This document shows, piece after piece, positions 9,991-21,416 of a stretch of 64,000 nucleotides of DNA. Numbering within the stretch: the first letter of the stretch is position 1; each line of letters opens with the position of its first letter. Below the pieces are notes generated by a model. It saw only the letters and a program-made list of their open reading frames with translations. It was not told the DNA's origin and did no database searches. Location of the stretch: positions 9,423,498-9,487,497 of the forward strand of contig NC_051082.1 of assembly GCF_004664715.2 (NCBI RefSeq). Direction: 5' to 3'. This DNA comes from Peromyscus leucopus. Its lineage: Eukaryota; Chordata; Mammalia; Rodentia; Cricetidae. The translations under genes and the position numbers were made by a program.

Positions 9991-11355
9991 AAAATCTTCA
10001 TTCTGCCCACTAGACTCACGTCAGCGCCTGGAACAGTGGGAGTTTGGGTCACCAGGAGTTCAGGGAACACGGAGCTTTCTGGGCACATTGCTGGTTTCCT
10101 TGTGGCTACACATGACCCTAGAACCCGGCTTATGTGCGTAACTTCCTCTCTTCCCTTCACACTCCTCTCTCAGGCTAGCCAAGTCAGCTTTAATGCATAG
10201 TTGTATCTGTGGTTTAGGTGATCTGGGCTCCTAAACCACCTCTGTGACAGCGACTGATGATGACTCCCCCGACTGCTACCTTTGGGTACCAGCACCTGCA
10301 GCATCCTGTTGACCTGCACATTCATATCACTGCCCGAGCACACTCTCTGGTGACTAGGGACCCTGGGACCTTCCACTGAGGTTTTTCCTCTGGCCATCCC
10401 TGTGAATGGCTCTCAGCTTAGTGTACAGGATCTGTGAGCTGGGATGGCCCTCATCACTTGGGTTCAGCCCTCCTGGCCTGGCCACTCTCTGCAGACCCTT
10501 GTCCTTCTAAGGCTTGTCTCCAGAGTCTCTCTGTCACGATCCCGCCGCTTCTTCCACGTCAGGTGGCCCCCTGCTCTGAGACCCCCCTCCCTCCCCAGCA
10601 CCTTACCCTCCCCTCTCAGCATGCAGGCTTCATCACTGTGATTACAGTGTATTAGCCACAGTGATTGTTCCAGGCCTGGCATCTCATTACTGAAATAAAG
10701 TTAACATTAATGGGGGTCCCGCAGCTCCGCTCCGCTCACCTCTCCGAAAATGCATTCCGGTGATTAACGCGAAGACATGCATGCATATATTCATTTTGTA
10801 ACTTGGTCCTCCCCCCATCAGCCTTGGCCTCTGGAGACCAAGGCCAGGGGCCCTTTAGCTGCCTTTAGTGGGTGGAGGGCGAGGGGCTGGAATTGTTCTG
10901 AACCCACACACTGCCAGGCATCAGACTATTGCCAATATCCCTGAACCCATTTCCTTTTGGAGTGTCGATGAAAACTGACCCAGAGGACCAAAGAAATGGA
11001 CCTCTGAGGGGGATGAGCCTTGAGGCATGCCCTACCCTGCCACATAGGAGCCAGGGAGTGTTGGCACAGGGCACATAACCACCTCCTTAATCCTCAGTCC
11101 CCAGCCCTGCCGGCCACTGTGGCTTAATGCTGACCGGCAGCTTAACTTTCTGTACCAGAAAATGGCCCAAGAAAGGGAGGGGTGAGGGTGGGGAGCAGAG
11201 GGTAGGACTGAGGGCAGGGGAGTATCAGATGGGTCTGCAGGGTCCCTATTGTCCCTCCACCCCCAGAGCCACCTTTTCCACTCCAGCCCATACTGAGAAT
11301 ATAAAATTCTGCGGCTTGCTGGTGGTTTCTTTCCATTTATAGTAGCTACTGGCCC
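9991..11355. other. Unique sequence
   Basis: No repeat of note. Positions 10684-10800 ('ctcattactgaaataaag', 'ggtgattaacgcgaag') have the look of conserved non-coding DNA, but conservation cannot be checked here. The frames in this stretch show no recognisable domains. Confidence 0.35.
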
Positions 11356-11359
11356 CTAA

Positions 11360-11507
11360 CCCAGACAGGGAGGTCCACACCTGTACATCACTTGTGAGGT
11401 AAAGGCAGGAGGATGGGAAATTCAAGGTCATCCTTGGCTACAAAGTGAGTTCAAGGCTGTCCAGAGCTATGGGAGACCCTGTCTCAAAACAACAAAAACC
11501 AACCCAG
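11360..11507 (+). mobile_element. B1-related SINE
   Basis: Sense B1-like element: 'gaggtaaaggcaggaggatg', 'aaggtcatccttggctacaa', 'gagaccctgtctcaaaac', then an A-rich end. Confidence 0.8.
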
Positions 11508-12639
11508 AACTGCTGACCCCCAGGGCATCACCACCATACCCACTTTAGATCTGTAGACCCACAAATGAGCCTTCCAGTGGGACCCAGGAGCTGGCCTCCA
11601 GGGTCTGCCTAGGTAACCCACACCATGTCTGCAGAGCAATTTCTCTAGGCTGATTGAAGCGGGGAGCAATTTGTGCCCCGGCTTTACTGGCAGCAGGCAG
11701 GGGGACGTGGCAGAGGGAGACAAGGGGGCCCTAATGAGATTCCCAGGCACCGTCTCCACCCTCGTGTCAGGAGGCATTTCAAAAGGGTTTGACACCGAAT
11801 CCTTACCAAGCTGTCTGCTAAAATGCAAGGTGCAGGCCCCCAGAGAACCCAGAGCCTCCCGTGTGCCTGCGATAATCAGGCCAGTGCCAGTGTCTGCTAA
11901 GCAGCTGTTCCCACCAAGAGGGACAATGGCCCGGCCCCACCCCTCGCGGAGCTGATTTCAGCCCCGTCTTCAGCGCTGCCAATCCTTTGATCACTTTTCG
12001 CTGAGGATCTGGAGGGCATGTTACAAAGTGCTCTGGGCTGTCTGCCAACAGGCACCTCACTAGAACTTGACAACAGCCAGAAGTGTCGGAGGGAAGAGAG
12101 ACAGAGCTCGCTGGATGCCTTTTAAAAAATAATTATGTTTGAATTTTAAAAGCCATCTTCATATATGTAAGTAGTGTCATTTATATGGAAAACTATGCCA
12201 GTCGCTCTACCCTTTTAATATTTGATGGCACTCTGGCTCCCTTCATAAGTTGAGATAAGGGTCCGGTGGCTTCTCAGGGGCTTCCAAGATTCCTAGGCTA
12301 GGGAATAAGCCACAGGAGACCCAGAGTCGGCTGCTTATCCATTCCTGATGTTTCCCTCTGCAGCCTCTCTGCAACCAGACACTTCGTTTAAACTGGTTAC
12401 AGAGTGGTGCGAGGTCAAGGTGGGAATGAGTATTACAAAATACATCGGGGAGGAGGGATGTGGAGGACTCAGGGTCATGAGGGACTGGATAGGAGCAAAA
12501 TACAATGACATGCACTTCTGAAAATGTTGTCATGAAACACAATACTTTATTTGCTAACTAAGAACTTAATTGGAAGAAAAAGACATTTTGCTTGCTGTTG
12601 TCATCAGTGATACAATTTATCTAAATTTTAAAAGTCATA
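11508..12639. other. Unique sequence, nothing recognised
   Basis: No interspersed repeat, RNA gene or coding signal could be supported. An AT-rich patch lies at 12120-12240. Confidence 0.45.
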
Positions 12640-13330
12640 GTAGCATATACACATTGCCATTTTACCCATTTTAGGTATACTGTGTAGCTTCACTGTGGCA
12701 ACACTAACCTCTCCAGTACCTTCATACCTCACACCCAACAGGTCACCTATCACACGCCAACTCCACTCCCCTCTCTCCTGCGGGGCCGCCAACCTTCCCC
12801 CTTTTCTCTCTGCAATTTGAAGACAGTAGGTTCTGAGGTCCTGGAACTACACAGTACTTTGTGTGTGTGTGATCTCTTTCAGTTAGTACCATGTCCCTGG
12901 GGTCCACCAATCTTGTATCAGGGTCAGAATGCCATTTCTTAGATTTTAAAACTTTTTTTATTTTTGAAGCAGAGCCTAGTATGTATGTCCAGGGCTAGCC
13001 TCGAACTCACTATGGAGGTGAACGCGTCCTTGAACCTCTGATCTCTAGCTCCTAAGTGTTGAGATTATAGGCTCAGGCCACCAGCCCTGGTTTTCCGTGG
13101 TTCTGGGGATTGAACTTGGGGTTTTTTGTGCCCAATAGGCAAAGCACCATGCCGACTGCCGATTGAGTTACTTCATCAGTGTCCATCCGTGTCCCCTCCT
13201 TCCACCCCCATTTTCTTCCTTTAAAAAAAAATGGTTGCATAACATTCCATTGTATGGATTCTGCTGTACTTTGCTTCTCTGTCCATGAACAGTGGGGTGT
13301 CTAGCTTTCTTGCATATGACCAGCTACCAG
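12640..13330 (-). mobile_element. Ancient L1 3'-end remnant, split by a B4 SINE
   Basis: The left part (12640-12950) has 'gccattttacccattttagg', and the right part (13200-13330) has 'cataacattccattgtatgg' and 'tctgtccatgaac'. These are successive segments of an antisense L1M-type 3' region, so it is one element interrupted by the SINE at 12962-13172. Confidence 0.7.
12962..13172 (-). mobile_element. B4-type SINE
   Basis: Antisense B1-like half ('ccagggctagcctcgaactc', 'gttgagattataggctcag') followed by an ID-like half ('tggggattgaacttggggtt', 'ggcaaagcacc'). This is the B4 composite order. Confidence 0.8.
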
Positions 13331-13485
13331 CCGGCTGTAGACTCAAGTCTAAGATATCTACTTTAATTCTGACCAGGACCGGTCAGATGGTTGAGTAAAG
13401 AAAGCCCAGAGAGAGGAAGAACTCACTATCAATTGGGGAAACTGAGGCTAGGTTTCAGATTCCTTAAGAAAACCTATCTGAGGGT

Positions 13486-13603
13486 GGGAAGACAGTTCAG
13501 TGGATAAAGTACCTGCTGCACCCACCTAAAAAGCTGGGGGATGGGGGGCATGGCATTGTTAATTGTAATGCTAGAGGGTTTGGGTGTGTTTGTGTGTGTA
13601 GCA

Positions 13604-13650
<47 letters not shown>
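13486..13650 (+). mobile_element. B2/B3 SINE fragment with (CA)n
   Basis: 'ggtgggaagacagttcagtg gataaagtacc' (13486-13515) is a SINE 5' end. A run of about 20 CA units occupies 13609-13650. Confidence 0.6.
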
Positions 13651-13652
<2 letters not shown>

Positions 13653-13940
13653 AGGAGTTCTGGAATGGTATGGAAATGAGCTAGCTCCCCATTCCCACAC
13701 AGGGTATGGTAGAACTGGCTCTTGCTAACTGTGTAAGAATATCTACCGCTGTCACGCTACCCTGTGTGACCTAGTTCCTCAGGGAAGTGGAGGCAGCCGC
13801 CCACAGAACATCTAAGAGAAACAGTGGGACATCTCGCTGAGGAGACAATAACTGTCCTGGAAAAAAATGGGGACAAAGGCCCGGAGTCACCAGGCTGGGA
13901 CTGGCAGGGGACTGTTTCTTCAGGGTGAGCCACGGCTGAA

Positions 13941-13941
13941 C

Positions 13942-13979
<38 letters not shown>
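13941..13979. repeat. (T)n tract
   Basis: A run of 37-38 T residues with no recognisable SINE body attached. Confidence 0.95.
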
Positions 13980-13980
<1 letters not shown>

Positions 13981-14220
13981 AGCCTCCTCTTCTGTGCAGA
14001 CCCATCAGACTCCTGCACGTGACCCTGCCTATCACGCCTCCCGGGCTCCCCTCTCTCCGGTGGGTCTCCTAGCCCAGAGATGCAAGCCCAGCAGCAGGGG
14101 GCCCACTGCCTTCTGGGTAAAAAAGCTTGCCCTGAAAGTTCGGAGGGCCTGAGGTCTCTAACCACCGGCCAGCTTGGGCCTCCTTCCTTCGGCATGCGAG
14201 AAAAGCCGGCTGTCTGGTTG

Positions 14221-14345
14221 AGTGAGCGGCGCTATAAATCACAGTGTCACCACTTAGCCAGCCAGAGTGATTTAATTAATCTGTTGTGCTGTCCCCCGGC
14301 ATCGCTCCACCTGACTGCTAATCAACCTCCATCAGCAGGAAGAAA
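14221..14345. promoter_or_regulatory. Candidate non-coding regulatory island
   Basis: Unique sequence with 'gctataaatcacagtg', TTTAATTAATC (14271-14281) and 'gactgctaatcaacctcc'. The spacing of TATA-like and homeodomain-type cores resembles conserved enhancers. Nothing else supports function. Confidence 0.25.
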
Positions 14346-15900
14346 ATGCAGACCCCCCCCTTTCTTTGAACTGCGTGAGATGAAGGAAGAGAGGGCGGGG
14401 GTGGGGGGGTGGGAGGGGGGAGTGAACGGCAAGGTGGTGGTGGTGGTGGGGTGCTCCAACTCTCACAGGACCAAAGTCTCTGGTATCTATAGCTCAACTC
14501 TCCATACACTGGCCTTCCTGTCTCCGGTGAGTTGTAGGAGAGGTGCCCCCTACTACTAATAAAAATATTATTTTTTTTAGTAATATTAATATAGAAATCA
14601 TCTATTGTCCATCTCTATTTATCAGAAATAATATCTTTCCTTGAGACCTGTGACAGCTTGCATATTGTAAAAAAAAACCCAGGGAAGCCTGTTCTCTGAT
14701 CAAGCGTGTACCTGTGTGTAGCACACACACACACACCCTTCGTTGATGACTAGCTACAGGGAAGGGTACAGGCACCACTCAGGCAGAGGATTTTGACAGA
14801 TGACCACCCCAATTTCTGTCACCCACGAGCCCAATACGTGCAAGCCACATTCTGTAATCTGAAGAGGCAGGGCTTGTTTAACGATGTAACACTTTGAAGG
14901 TGACATGAGTTATTGACAGAAGTGTTCCAAACCCAGGGTCCTGGAAGCCTTAAAGAGCCTCAAAGTCCCTTTGAATCCTGACTGAATGGATCCGTTCTAC
15001 AGATAGGAGAAACTGAGGCTGACCAGGAGAAGGGAAATTCCCAGGAAGCTGCAGGCGGCTGAGTCTCTGGAAATGACTCATCCCTGGGGTGCGGGGTGGG
15101 GGGAAGCCTGTTAAAGGAAATGTGTAGAAAGTCTCACTGACAAGACAAAAGACCAGAAAATCTTTCATCTGGTTCAACAATAAGACGCCTTTCATCAATT
15201 ACACAAAGACTCTGGTTTATCCCCATCACTGTCCACCCCCGCCACGCCCCTACAGACAGACGCGGAGTTCCCACCCTGCCTGCGCATAGGGGAGGGTCTT
15301 ACGTCTATCAAAACCGGGTGAAGACAGCATTTGCTTGCCTGGGAACACACTCGGTACAGACGTGTCGGGAATCACAGAGGTTCACTGTGCTGCCACTGAT
15401 AGACATGTCTTTGAAAAGACAGCGAGCCTCAGAATGAAAGGCAGGTGCGGAGCCCGGGTGGCTTGCCCAGCATCTTGGGAGGCAAGTCCACACACAGCCC
15501 CATCTTCCGCGTTGTGATTCCTGGGCCAGCACCACTCCTAGAACTCGGGACGGGTGCAGAGTGAATGACATATGCGTCTCTGTTGGTGAGAAACACCTAG
15601 GTTGCAGCCTCGGGTATTTTCGGCAGGAAGAGAGATGTGGTCCCAGTACGCCCGCAGGGTTGCAGGTGCGTGCTGGTCCTCCCAACACAAGGGGGCAGGA
15701 TAACCCCTTTCCCTCTGTGTGCGTTCCTGGCTTCTCTAGAACAGGCGTCTTCCTGCCTGGGGAGAGAAGAGAGGTCAGCTCTGTTTTTACCCATCTCGAA
15801 GCTCCCGGGGCATCCAAGGAGCATGGCTCTCTTGAAGAGAAGCTATGACCAGTCTACCGGCATTCTGGGGCACAGTGTGAAAAAAGGCTGACTATGGAGG
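14346..15900. other. Mostly unique sequence
   Basis: It contains G- and C-rich short tracts (14398-14450), an AT-rich patch (14555-14640), a small (CA)n near 14720 and a MIR core at 14985-15025. A 169-codon minus-strand frame (15308-15817) has no recognisable domain and overlaps other frames. Confidence 0.4.
14985..15025 (-). mobile_element. MIR core remnant
   Basis: 'tctacagataggagaaactg aggctgacc' is the antisense MIR core. Confidence 0.5.
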
Positions 15901-15911
15901 TTGAATTCCGG

Positions 15912-15913
<2 letters not shown>

Positions 15914-15950
<37 letters not shown>
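15914..15950. repeat. (CA)n microsatellite
   Basis: About 18 CA units without interruption. Confidence 0.97.
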
Positions 15951-15954
<4 letters not shown>

Positions 15955-15993
15955 CCTTCTCTGCCCATCTCACAGAATGGATATTAAAGCTAA

Positions 15994-16175
15994 ACAGGGC
16001 AGGCCAGATGGCTCAGCAGGTAAAGGCACTTGCTACCAATCCTGATTTCGGGCTCTGGAGTCCACATGGTGGAAGGAGAGGATGAGATTACCACAAGTTC
16101 CCTCCAGCCTACACGTGGTCCTTCTCCCTACCCCATACATAAAGGTATATTTTAAATAATTAAAAAAATAAAGTG
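15994..16175 (+). mobile_element. B3-type SINE
   Basis: Sense copy: 'ggccagatggctcagcagg', 'aaaggcacttgctacc', 'tccacatggtggaaggagag', and an A-rich tail at 16140-16175. Confidence 0.85.
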
Positions 16176-16745
16176 AAATGAAACAATAGACATGAAAGAC
16201 CCCAGCAGAGCACCAGGTGCCCAAGAGCTGCCAAACGGATACCGTTTCTTCTTCATTCCATTTCCAGGTTCCCAACAGGGACCAGCCAGGCAGCCATTCA
16301 CATGCTTGTTTATTTCCCCTCACAATCTGGAAGCATCTTTTCCGACATTTTCCGGTCTGTGGACCAGAAGAGCATAAGGATGCTGCTTTCGGAGGCCCGA
16401 GCATCTGTAATTGGAGGCAGAGTGCGTCCCCTTGCCTCTGTCTGCAGACATTCCATTTGAAAGAGAAGGTGCTGTTATTGCACCCAAGGGTTACATTGCA
16501 TGTAAACAGGTGTGCACTGAGCTGAAGGCTTGGGTGTAAGGAATGGCAGAACATTTCAGAAAACCGTGAGCAAAGATCTGCATAACTTTCATTTAGATAG
16601 AAACCCAGTGGGTAGGCAGGGGGGGCAGCTCTGCAATCATGTTTAATTTTTCTCATTCAGTCTTCTTCTTGCAATGCAGATAGTAAATCAGGTGCCCAGA
16701 GGTTTATAGAGAATAAGTGAGTAAATATGTTCATTCAAAAAAAAA
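16176..16745. other. Unique sequence
   Basis: No repeat was recognised. A 207-codon minus-strand frame (16033-16656) crosses the neighbouring SINE and shows no known domain. The even base composition makes non-coding conservation possible but untested. Confidence 0.4.
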
Positions 16746-16751
16746 ATGTAC

Positions 16752-17040
16752 ACTAGTTGGGCGCGCCTGTGACCTCAGCACGTGAAAGGTGAGGGCGGCA
16801 AGGTCAAGAGTTCAAAGCCACATGGAGAGCTTGTGACTACGTAAAGAGTTTGAGGCCAGCCTGGGCCACGTAAAACCTTGCATCTGCAAAACCAAACAAA
16901 AGCAGAAAGTACTGAAGTCTGGACATGGTGGTCCATATCTGTAAATAATCCAGCACTCGGGAACAGAGGCAGGGGATCACAGGTTTGAGACCACCCTGAG
17001 CTACCTCGTGAGACCCTGTCTCAAGAAACCAAGCCACTCA
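16752..17040 (+). mobile_element. Two adjacent B1-related SINEs
   Basis: The first (about 16752-16905) contains 'tttgaggccagcctgggcc'. The second (about 16917-17040) contains 'ggacatggtggtccatatctg' and 'gagaccctgtctcaag'. Both are sense and diverged. Confidence 0.75.
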
Positions 17041-17996
17041 AGACAAAACAGACAAGCAGCACACACATAAACACACAGAACAAATAGTAGCCGAACATCT
17101 GCTCTACTCAGGTCTATACTCAGCCTGAGTTTATACCAAGTGGTCCAGAAGCCGTGACTCCCCCACTGGGGACCACCAGAAGCAGATCAGCACAGGACAT
17201 AATCATCATCTGTGTCAGCTGTCACCATGAGCAAATGGATTTACACTATGGGAACCACGAAGTGGGTGGTCAGGGAAGGGTTTACAAGGAGTTTGTTGGC
17301 CAGAAAATGAGGAAGGAGATTGGGAGACATAAGGAAGGGCATCCACAAAGACCAGAAGGAGCCAGAAGGCCAAAACAAGAGCATCCTCTGGGTACCATAT
17401 TCTGTGATGTGCAGTGTGCAGATTGTAAACATACACCATCATCCTGCCTCCTCCAACATCCAGGTAGCATTAGCCCGATTTTACAGATGAAGATCTCAGA
17501 TGTTGCTGAGAGAGGCTGAATTGCCCAGCCAAGGTCACGGGCTAACAGGTGGAGAAAGGCTGTTCCCGGGTCTGCTGGTCTCAGCTCTCCCAACCACCCT
17601 CCTTGGTATGGTTTGAATGTCGGCAGGTGGGGGTGGGGTGGACAGGGCAGGGAGGGAGCAGGCTCGCAAGGGACTTTTAATGCTGTGGTACAGAGTTGGG
17701 ACAGTTCCCTGTAGGCAGTAGGAGGCCAGCAGAGGTTTTTAAGTGGATATTGATTCTGCTACCAGTGGGAGATGGATGGGAAAAAGACCCTGTGTGGGAC
17801 TGAAGCCGGGAGTCACACCACTCATCAGCTTCCCATGCTGTCCGCCAGGCATGCAGCCGATAGAACCAGACTCCAGGAGCATTGGCCTTGTACGTCCCAC
17901 AGGTAGGGAACCATTCTCTCCTCTGCATCATTTTGGCTTGGGTGTGTAGTTTTCTATCATGTCACAAAGTTCACATAACACAAATGCACAAGTTAA

Positions 17997-17998
<2 letters not shown>
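17041..17998. other. Unique sequence with a MIR
   Basis: An antisense MIR core lies at 17465-17580 ('cgattttacagatgaag', 'ccaaggtcacgggctaac'). Nothing else was recognised. Confidence 0.45.
17465..17580 (-). mobile_element. MIR SINE remnant
   Basis: The 'ttttacagatgaagatc' then 'ccaaggtcacgggctaacag' order is the antisense MIR core. Confidence 0.6.

Positions 17999-18029
<31 letters not shown>
17999..18029. repeat. (CA)n microsatellite
   Basis: About 15 CA units, some 40 bp before a (TG)n tract within a B1. Confidence 0.97.
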
Positions 18030-18031
<2 letters not shown>

Positions 18032-18055
18032 TAGAAGAGAAAAGACAGCAAAGCT

Positions 18056-18068
18056 CACCAGGCATGGT

Positions 18069-18119
<51 letters not shown>

Positions 18120-18220
18120 GCATGAGAATCTCTGTGAGTTTGAGGCCAGCCTGGTCTACAAAGTGAGTTCCAGGCCAGCCAAGGATACATTAGTGAGACA
18201 CTGTCTCAAACAAAATAAAA
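18056..18220 (+). mobile_element. B1 SINE with an internal (TG)n expansion
   Basis: The sense B1 start 'caccaggcatggtgg' runs straight into about 24 TG units (18070-18117) and resumes at 'aatctctgtgagtttgaggc'. The usual stretch between these points ('cctttaatcccagc...') is missing, so a microsatellite has replaced it. Confidence 0.85.
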
Positions 18221-18365
18221 CAAGCCATATGTGGTGGTGCACACCTTTATTCTCAGCACTCAGGAGGCGGAGGCAGGTGGATCTCTGTGAGTCTGAGGCC
18301 AGCCTGGTCTACAAACAGCCAGGACTGTTATACAGAGAAACTCGGTCTCTAAAAACCAAAACCAA
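18221..18365 (+). mobile_element. B1 SINE
   Basis: Nearly full sense copy: 'atgtggtggtgcacaccttt', 'ggcggaggcaggtggatc', 'ttatacagagaaactcgg'. Its A/C-rich tail extends to 18440 and is the target of the LTR that follows. Confidence 0.92.
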
Positions 18366-18440
18366 ACAAACAAAAACAAAAAACCCAAAACAACAAACAG
18401 CAACCCCCCCCCCCAAAAAAAAACAACCAAAAACCAAAAC

Positions 18441-19044
18441 TGTTGTGGAATATTATTTTAACTGGGCAATGATGTATTACATTTGTTTATGCCGCAGAAT
18501 ATTACTTTAATTGTGCAAAGGTGTGTTACACTTGTTTCTGCTGCCTTTGTTAAAGATGTAAAGTTACATTTGTTTATGCTGCATTTGTTTGTGTAAAGAT
18601 ATGTTGCTGTTTCACCTTGCCTGCCTGAAGCACCTGATTGGTCTAATAAAAAACTGAATAGCCAATAGCTAGGCAGGAGAGGGATAGGCGGGGCTAGCAG
18701 GCAGAGAGAATAAATAGGAGGAGGAATCTAGGTGAGAGAGAGGGAGAGGGACAGAAACAGGGGAGAAGGACAAGGACAGGGACACGGACATGTACACACC
18801 CAGGCTTAGAAGCCAGGCAGCTGCCAGCCAGCCAGACCCTGGGGGAAGCAGGAAACTAACATATACAGAAAGAAAGAAAAAGGTAAACAGCCCCGAGGCA
18901 AAAGGTCAATAAAGAGAAACAGGTTAAGTTATAAGAACTAGCAAGAAGTGAGCCCAAGCTAGGCCAAGTATTCATAACTAACAACAAGTCTCTGTGTCAT
19001 GATTTGGGAGCTGGTTGGTGGCCACAAAGAAAAAGCCTAGTAAA
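18441..19044 (+). mobile_element. Solo LTR, provirus family
   Basis: It starts TGTTGTGGAATATT, the same start as the provirus 3' LTR, and shares 'ctgattggtctaataaa', 'ggccaagtattcat' and 'tttgggagctgg'. The end CCTAGTAAA corresponds to CCTACTACA. The flanks CAAAAC (18435-18440) and TAAAAC (19045-19050) are a 6-bp target duplication with one change. It is a somewhat different subfamily. Confidence 0.83.
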
Positions 19045-19149
19045 TAAAACAAGCTCTCCTTAAAATTGCCTCATGTTTTCCTAAGAGGTGACCATTTATG
19101 GAATTTTCTACTCCTATGTGAGGATATTTATGTAGACTTTTTTTCTGTT

Positions 19150-19372
19150 TTAATTTCTTAAAATTTATTTTTATTTTATGTGTTTGGGGGGTTTTACCCA
19201 CATGTATGTCTGTGCACTACATATGTGCAGTGCTCTTGGAAGCCAGAAGAGTGCATCAGATCCTTTGGAACTGGAATTACAGACAGTTGTAAGCCACCAA
19301 GATGTGGGTGCTGGGAACTGAACCCGGGCCCTCTGGAAGAACACCCATTGTTTTTAATCACTGAGCCTGTTT
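19150..19372 (-). mobile_element. B3-type SINE
   Basis: Antisense copy with a T-rich tail, 'agccagaagagtgcatcag', 'gtgggtgctgggaactgaac' and 'tttaatcactgagcc'. Confidence 0.87.
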
Positions 19373-19724
19373 TAATTATTAAATTATGCTGAGTTTATGG
19401 CAACTAATACATTTGATTTAACAGTCAAAAGAGCTTATGGTGAAAACTTGAGTCCCAAGGGATCCACAGATGGTCTTCTCTAGTGGGCATGTCCTGTGAT
19501 GGCTGGTGCTGATGCAAATCCCTGCATTAGGGATGGAAGCCACTGACATGCTTCCTCCATGGTCCTAATCATCTCCCTTCTTCTCTGTGATAATAACATC
19601 TGGATTTCCTCTGTTTCAGCAATGTTTAGGCACCACTGAGGCATGGACGTCAGACATCTTTATGTCCACGGCTGTGTCTGGACATCCCTTCTCCTGAGTG
19701 TTTGCCACACATTTAATCCTGAGC

Positions 19725-19818
19725 TGTGGGCAGCATTTGCTTCCGTTTCCTGGGGCAGAAAGCTGAGACCCAGAGAAGTTGGGTGCCTTTCCCAAGGACA
19801 CCCAGTCAGGTGGTCCTG
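19725..19818 (-). mobile_element. MIR SINE remnant
   Basis: 'gtttcctggggcagaaagctg' then 'tttcccaaggacacccagtc' is the antisense MIR order. Confidence 0.5.
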
Positions 19819-19831
19819 ACATTGTGCTGGT

Positions 19832-20128
19832 TGTTGTTGCCCACTAGGTTTCCTAGGGGCTGTACCCAGCAGGACTGCATGGGAGGTTGATTGGACCACG
19901 GGTCTGTACCAGGTGACTGTAACTAGCAACGGGGCGGTATTTTGCTCCACCCCTTGGCATTATTATAAATAGACCTTTGGAATAAAGTTCTGGGCCGGTG
20001 GATAAGGATTCAGGCGCACCTGAGTCTATCCTGTGTTTCTCTCTACTGCTTTATTCTCCAACTAACTCTCTTATCCCTCATTCCTCAAGAGTTCCTGGGT
20101 TAAATAAGTGTGAGGCTGGTCCCCCACA
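19832..20128 (+). mobile_element. Solo LTR, second ERV family
   Basis: A 297-bp element from TGTTGTTGCCC to CCCCCACA. The exact 6-bp duplication GCTGGT flanks it at 19826-19831 and 20129-20134. It has a TATA box TATAAATAG (19964-19972) and AATAAA (19981-19986). It does not resemble the provirus LTR apart from its first few bases, so it is a separate class-II-like family that I cannot name. Confidence 0.82.
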
Positions 20129-20194
20129 GCTGGTACTGATGCAAGGCAGAAGAGAGATACCAGCATTCCTCCTGAAGATGCTCAGATCCCTGCA

Positions 20195-20265
20195 GCGCTG
20201 GCGATAGAACCCAGGCCCCCTGCATGCTAGTGTTCTGCCAGTGAGCTCCACCCCCAGCCCTTGGC
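20195..20265 (-). mobile_element. ID/B4-type SINE fragment
   Basis: 'agaacccaggccccctgc' then 'tgccagtgagctccaccc' is an antisense ID-like half, followed by a worn B1 piece to about 20300. Confidence 0.7.
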
Positions 20266-20384
20266 TTTCTGAGACAAGTCCAGGCTAGCCTCAGACTCTA
20301 TTAGAATTATGTTCCACAGGCGCTAAACCCGACAAATCTCATTTACAGTCTCTCCAAATGCTGAGTTAATTGCACCACATGTGC

Positions 20385-20475
20385 TCACAGCCATCTGTTG
20401 AGATCTGGTGCCCTCTTCTGGCTAAGTCATACATCTGGATACATAATAAAAAATAAATAAAAAAACAAAACAACA
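20385..20475 (+). mobile_element. B2 SINE 3' part
   Basis: 'cagccatctgttgagatctg', 'gtgccctcttctggc' and an AATAAA-rich tail mark the 3' half of a sense B2. The 5' half is missing. Confidence 0.8.
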
Positions 20476-20529
20476 ACAACAAAAAACATCTGGAGCAACC
20501 GAAGACTGCCAATTCTCTCCCTTCTTCAC

Positions 20530-20785
20530 CTTTTGAGACAGGGTCTTATGTAGCCCAGGCTGCCCGTGAATTCTCTGTGTCGTCAATGACATGTTGAATG
20601 TCTGGCTCTGCTCTCTTCACCTCTCAAGCACTAAGATCATAGACAAATATCGCCATGCCTGACTAATGTTTTTGAGACAGAGTTTTAGTTTCAGTAGTCT
20701 AATCTGGCCAAGAGTTGGTGGTCAGCCTGCTGCCTCAGCCTCCCCAGCTGAGATGAGAGAGGCCTGTGCCACGATACCTAACCTC
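20530..20785 (-). mobile_element. Two worn B1/B4 remnants
   Basis: 'ttttgagacagggtcttatg' (about 20530) and 'ttttgagacagagttttag' (about 20670) each begin an old antisense B1-like copy. Confidence 0.65.
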
Positions 20786-20861
20786 CAGATCTTCCTGTTT
20801 CTGCAGATCTGCACACCTTGATGTTCTCTCCAAGCTGCTTCCTAATTCTTCCCCGCCCCCT

Positions 20862-21012
20862 TTTTTTGGTTTTACAAGACCGAGTTTCTCTGTGTAGCCA
20901 GGGCTGGCCTGGAACTCGCTCTGTAGACCAGGTTGGCCTCAAACTCACAGAGATCCGCCTGGTTCTGCCTCCCTGGGCTGGGATTAAAAGCCACCACTGC
21001 CGCCTGGCCGCT
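20862..21012 (-). mobile_element. B1 SINE
   Basis: Antisense full-length copy: 'gaccgagtttctctgtgtag', 'tgtagaccaggttggcctc', 'agagatccgcctggttctgc' and 'gctgggattaaaagcc'. Confidence 0.93.
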
Positions 21013-21416
21013 TCCTAATTCTTTTGCAAACTGGGTACTTACTCCTGGCTCCACCCTCACCTCCCCTGATAGATTCCTCCAAATCCTCGACTGTGTTGAC
21101 ATGCCCTAGAGTGTCCATCTCAGAGCACGTGGCAGAAGTGTGAGAAGAACAGCTGCTGGAAGTTGGACCCCCTGGTGGGGCGTGTGGTGTGTCGTACATT
21201 GAGTTCCTACAGGAATCCCCGGGTCCCACTCCAAGCAGCTGTGCAGATCTGGGCTTCTCTAAGCGTGAATGAATATCAACACTCCCTGCTCCCTGTCTCC
21301 GGGCATCACCAACCCAACTCATCTCTGCCCACTTGACTAGTTACTTTACATCAGTTACAAGCACATTTTTTTTCTGTGTGCTTATGGGCCAGGAATGTTT
21401 GCTTTAGGAATGTTTC

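Noticed and set aside
15308..15817. 169-codon minus-strand frame
   Set aside because: No known domain, and frames of similar size occur on the other strand. Chance frame in GC-rich DNA.
16033..16656. 207-codon minus-strand open frame
   Set aside because: It crosses the B3-type SINE at 15994-16175, has no recognisable domain, and shows no splice or promoter context.
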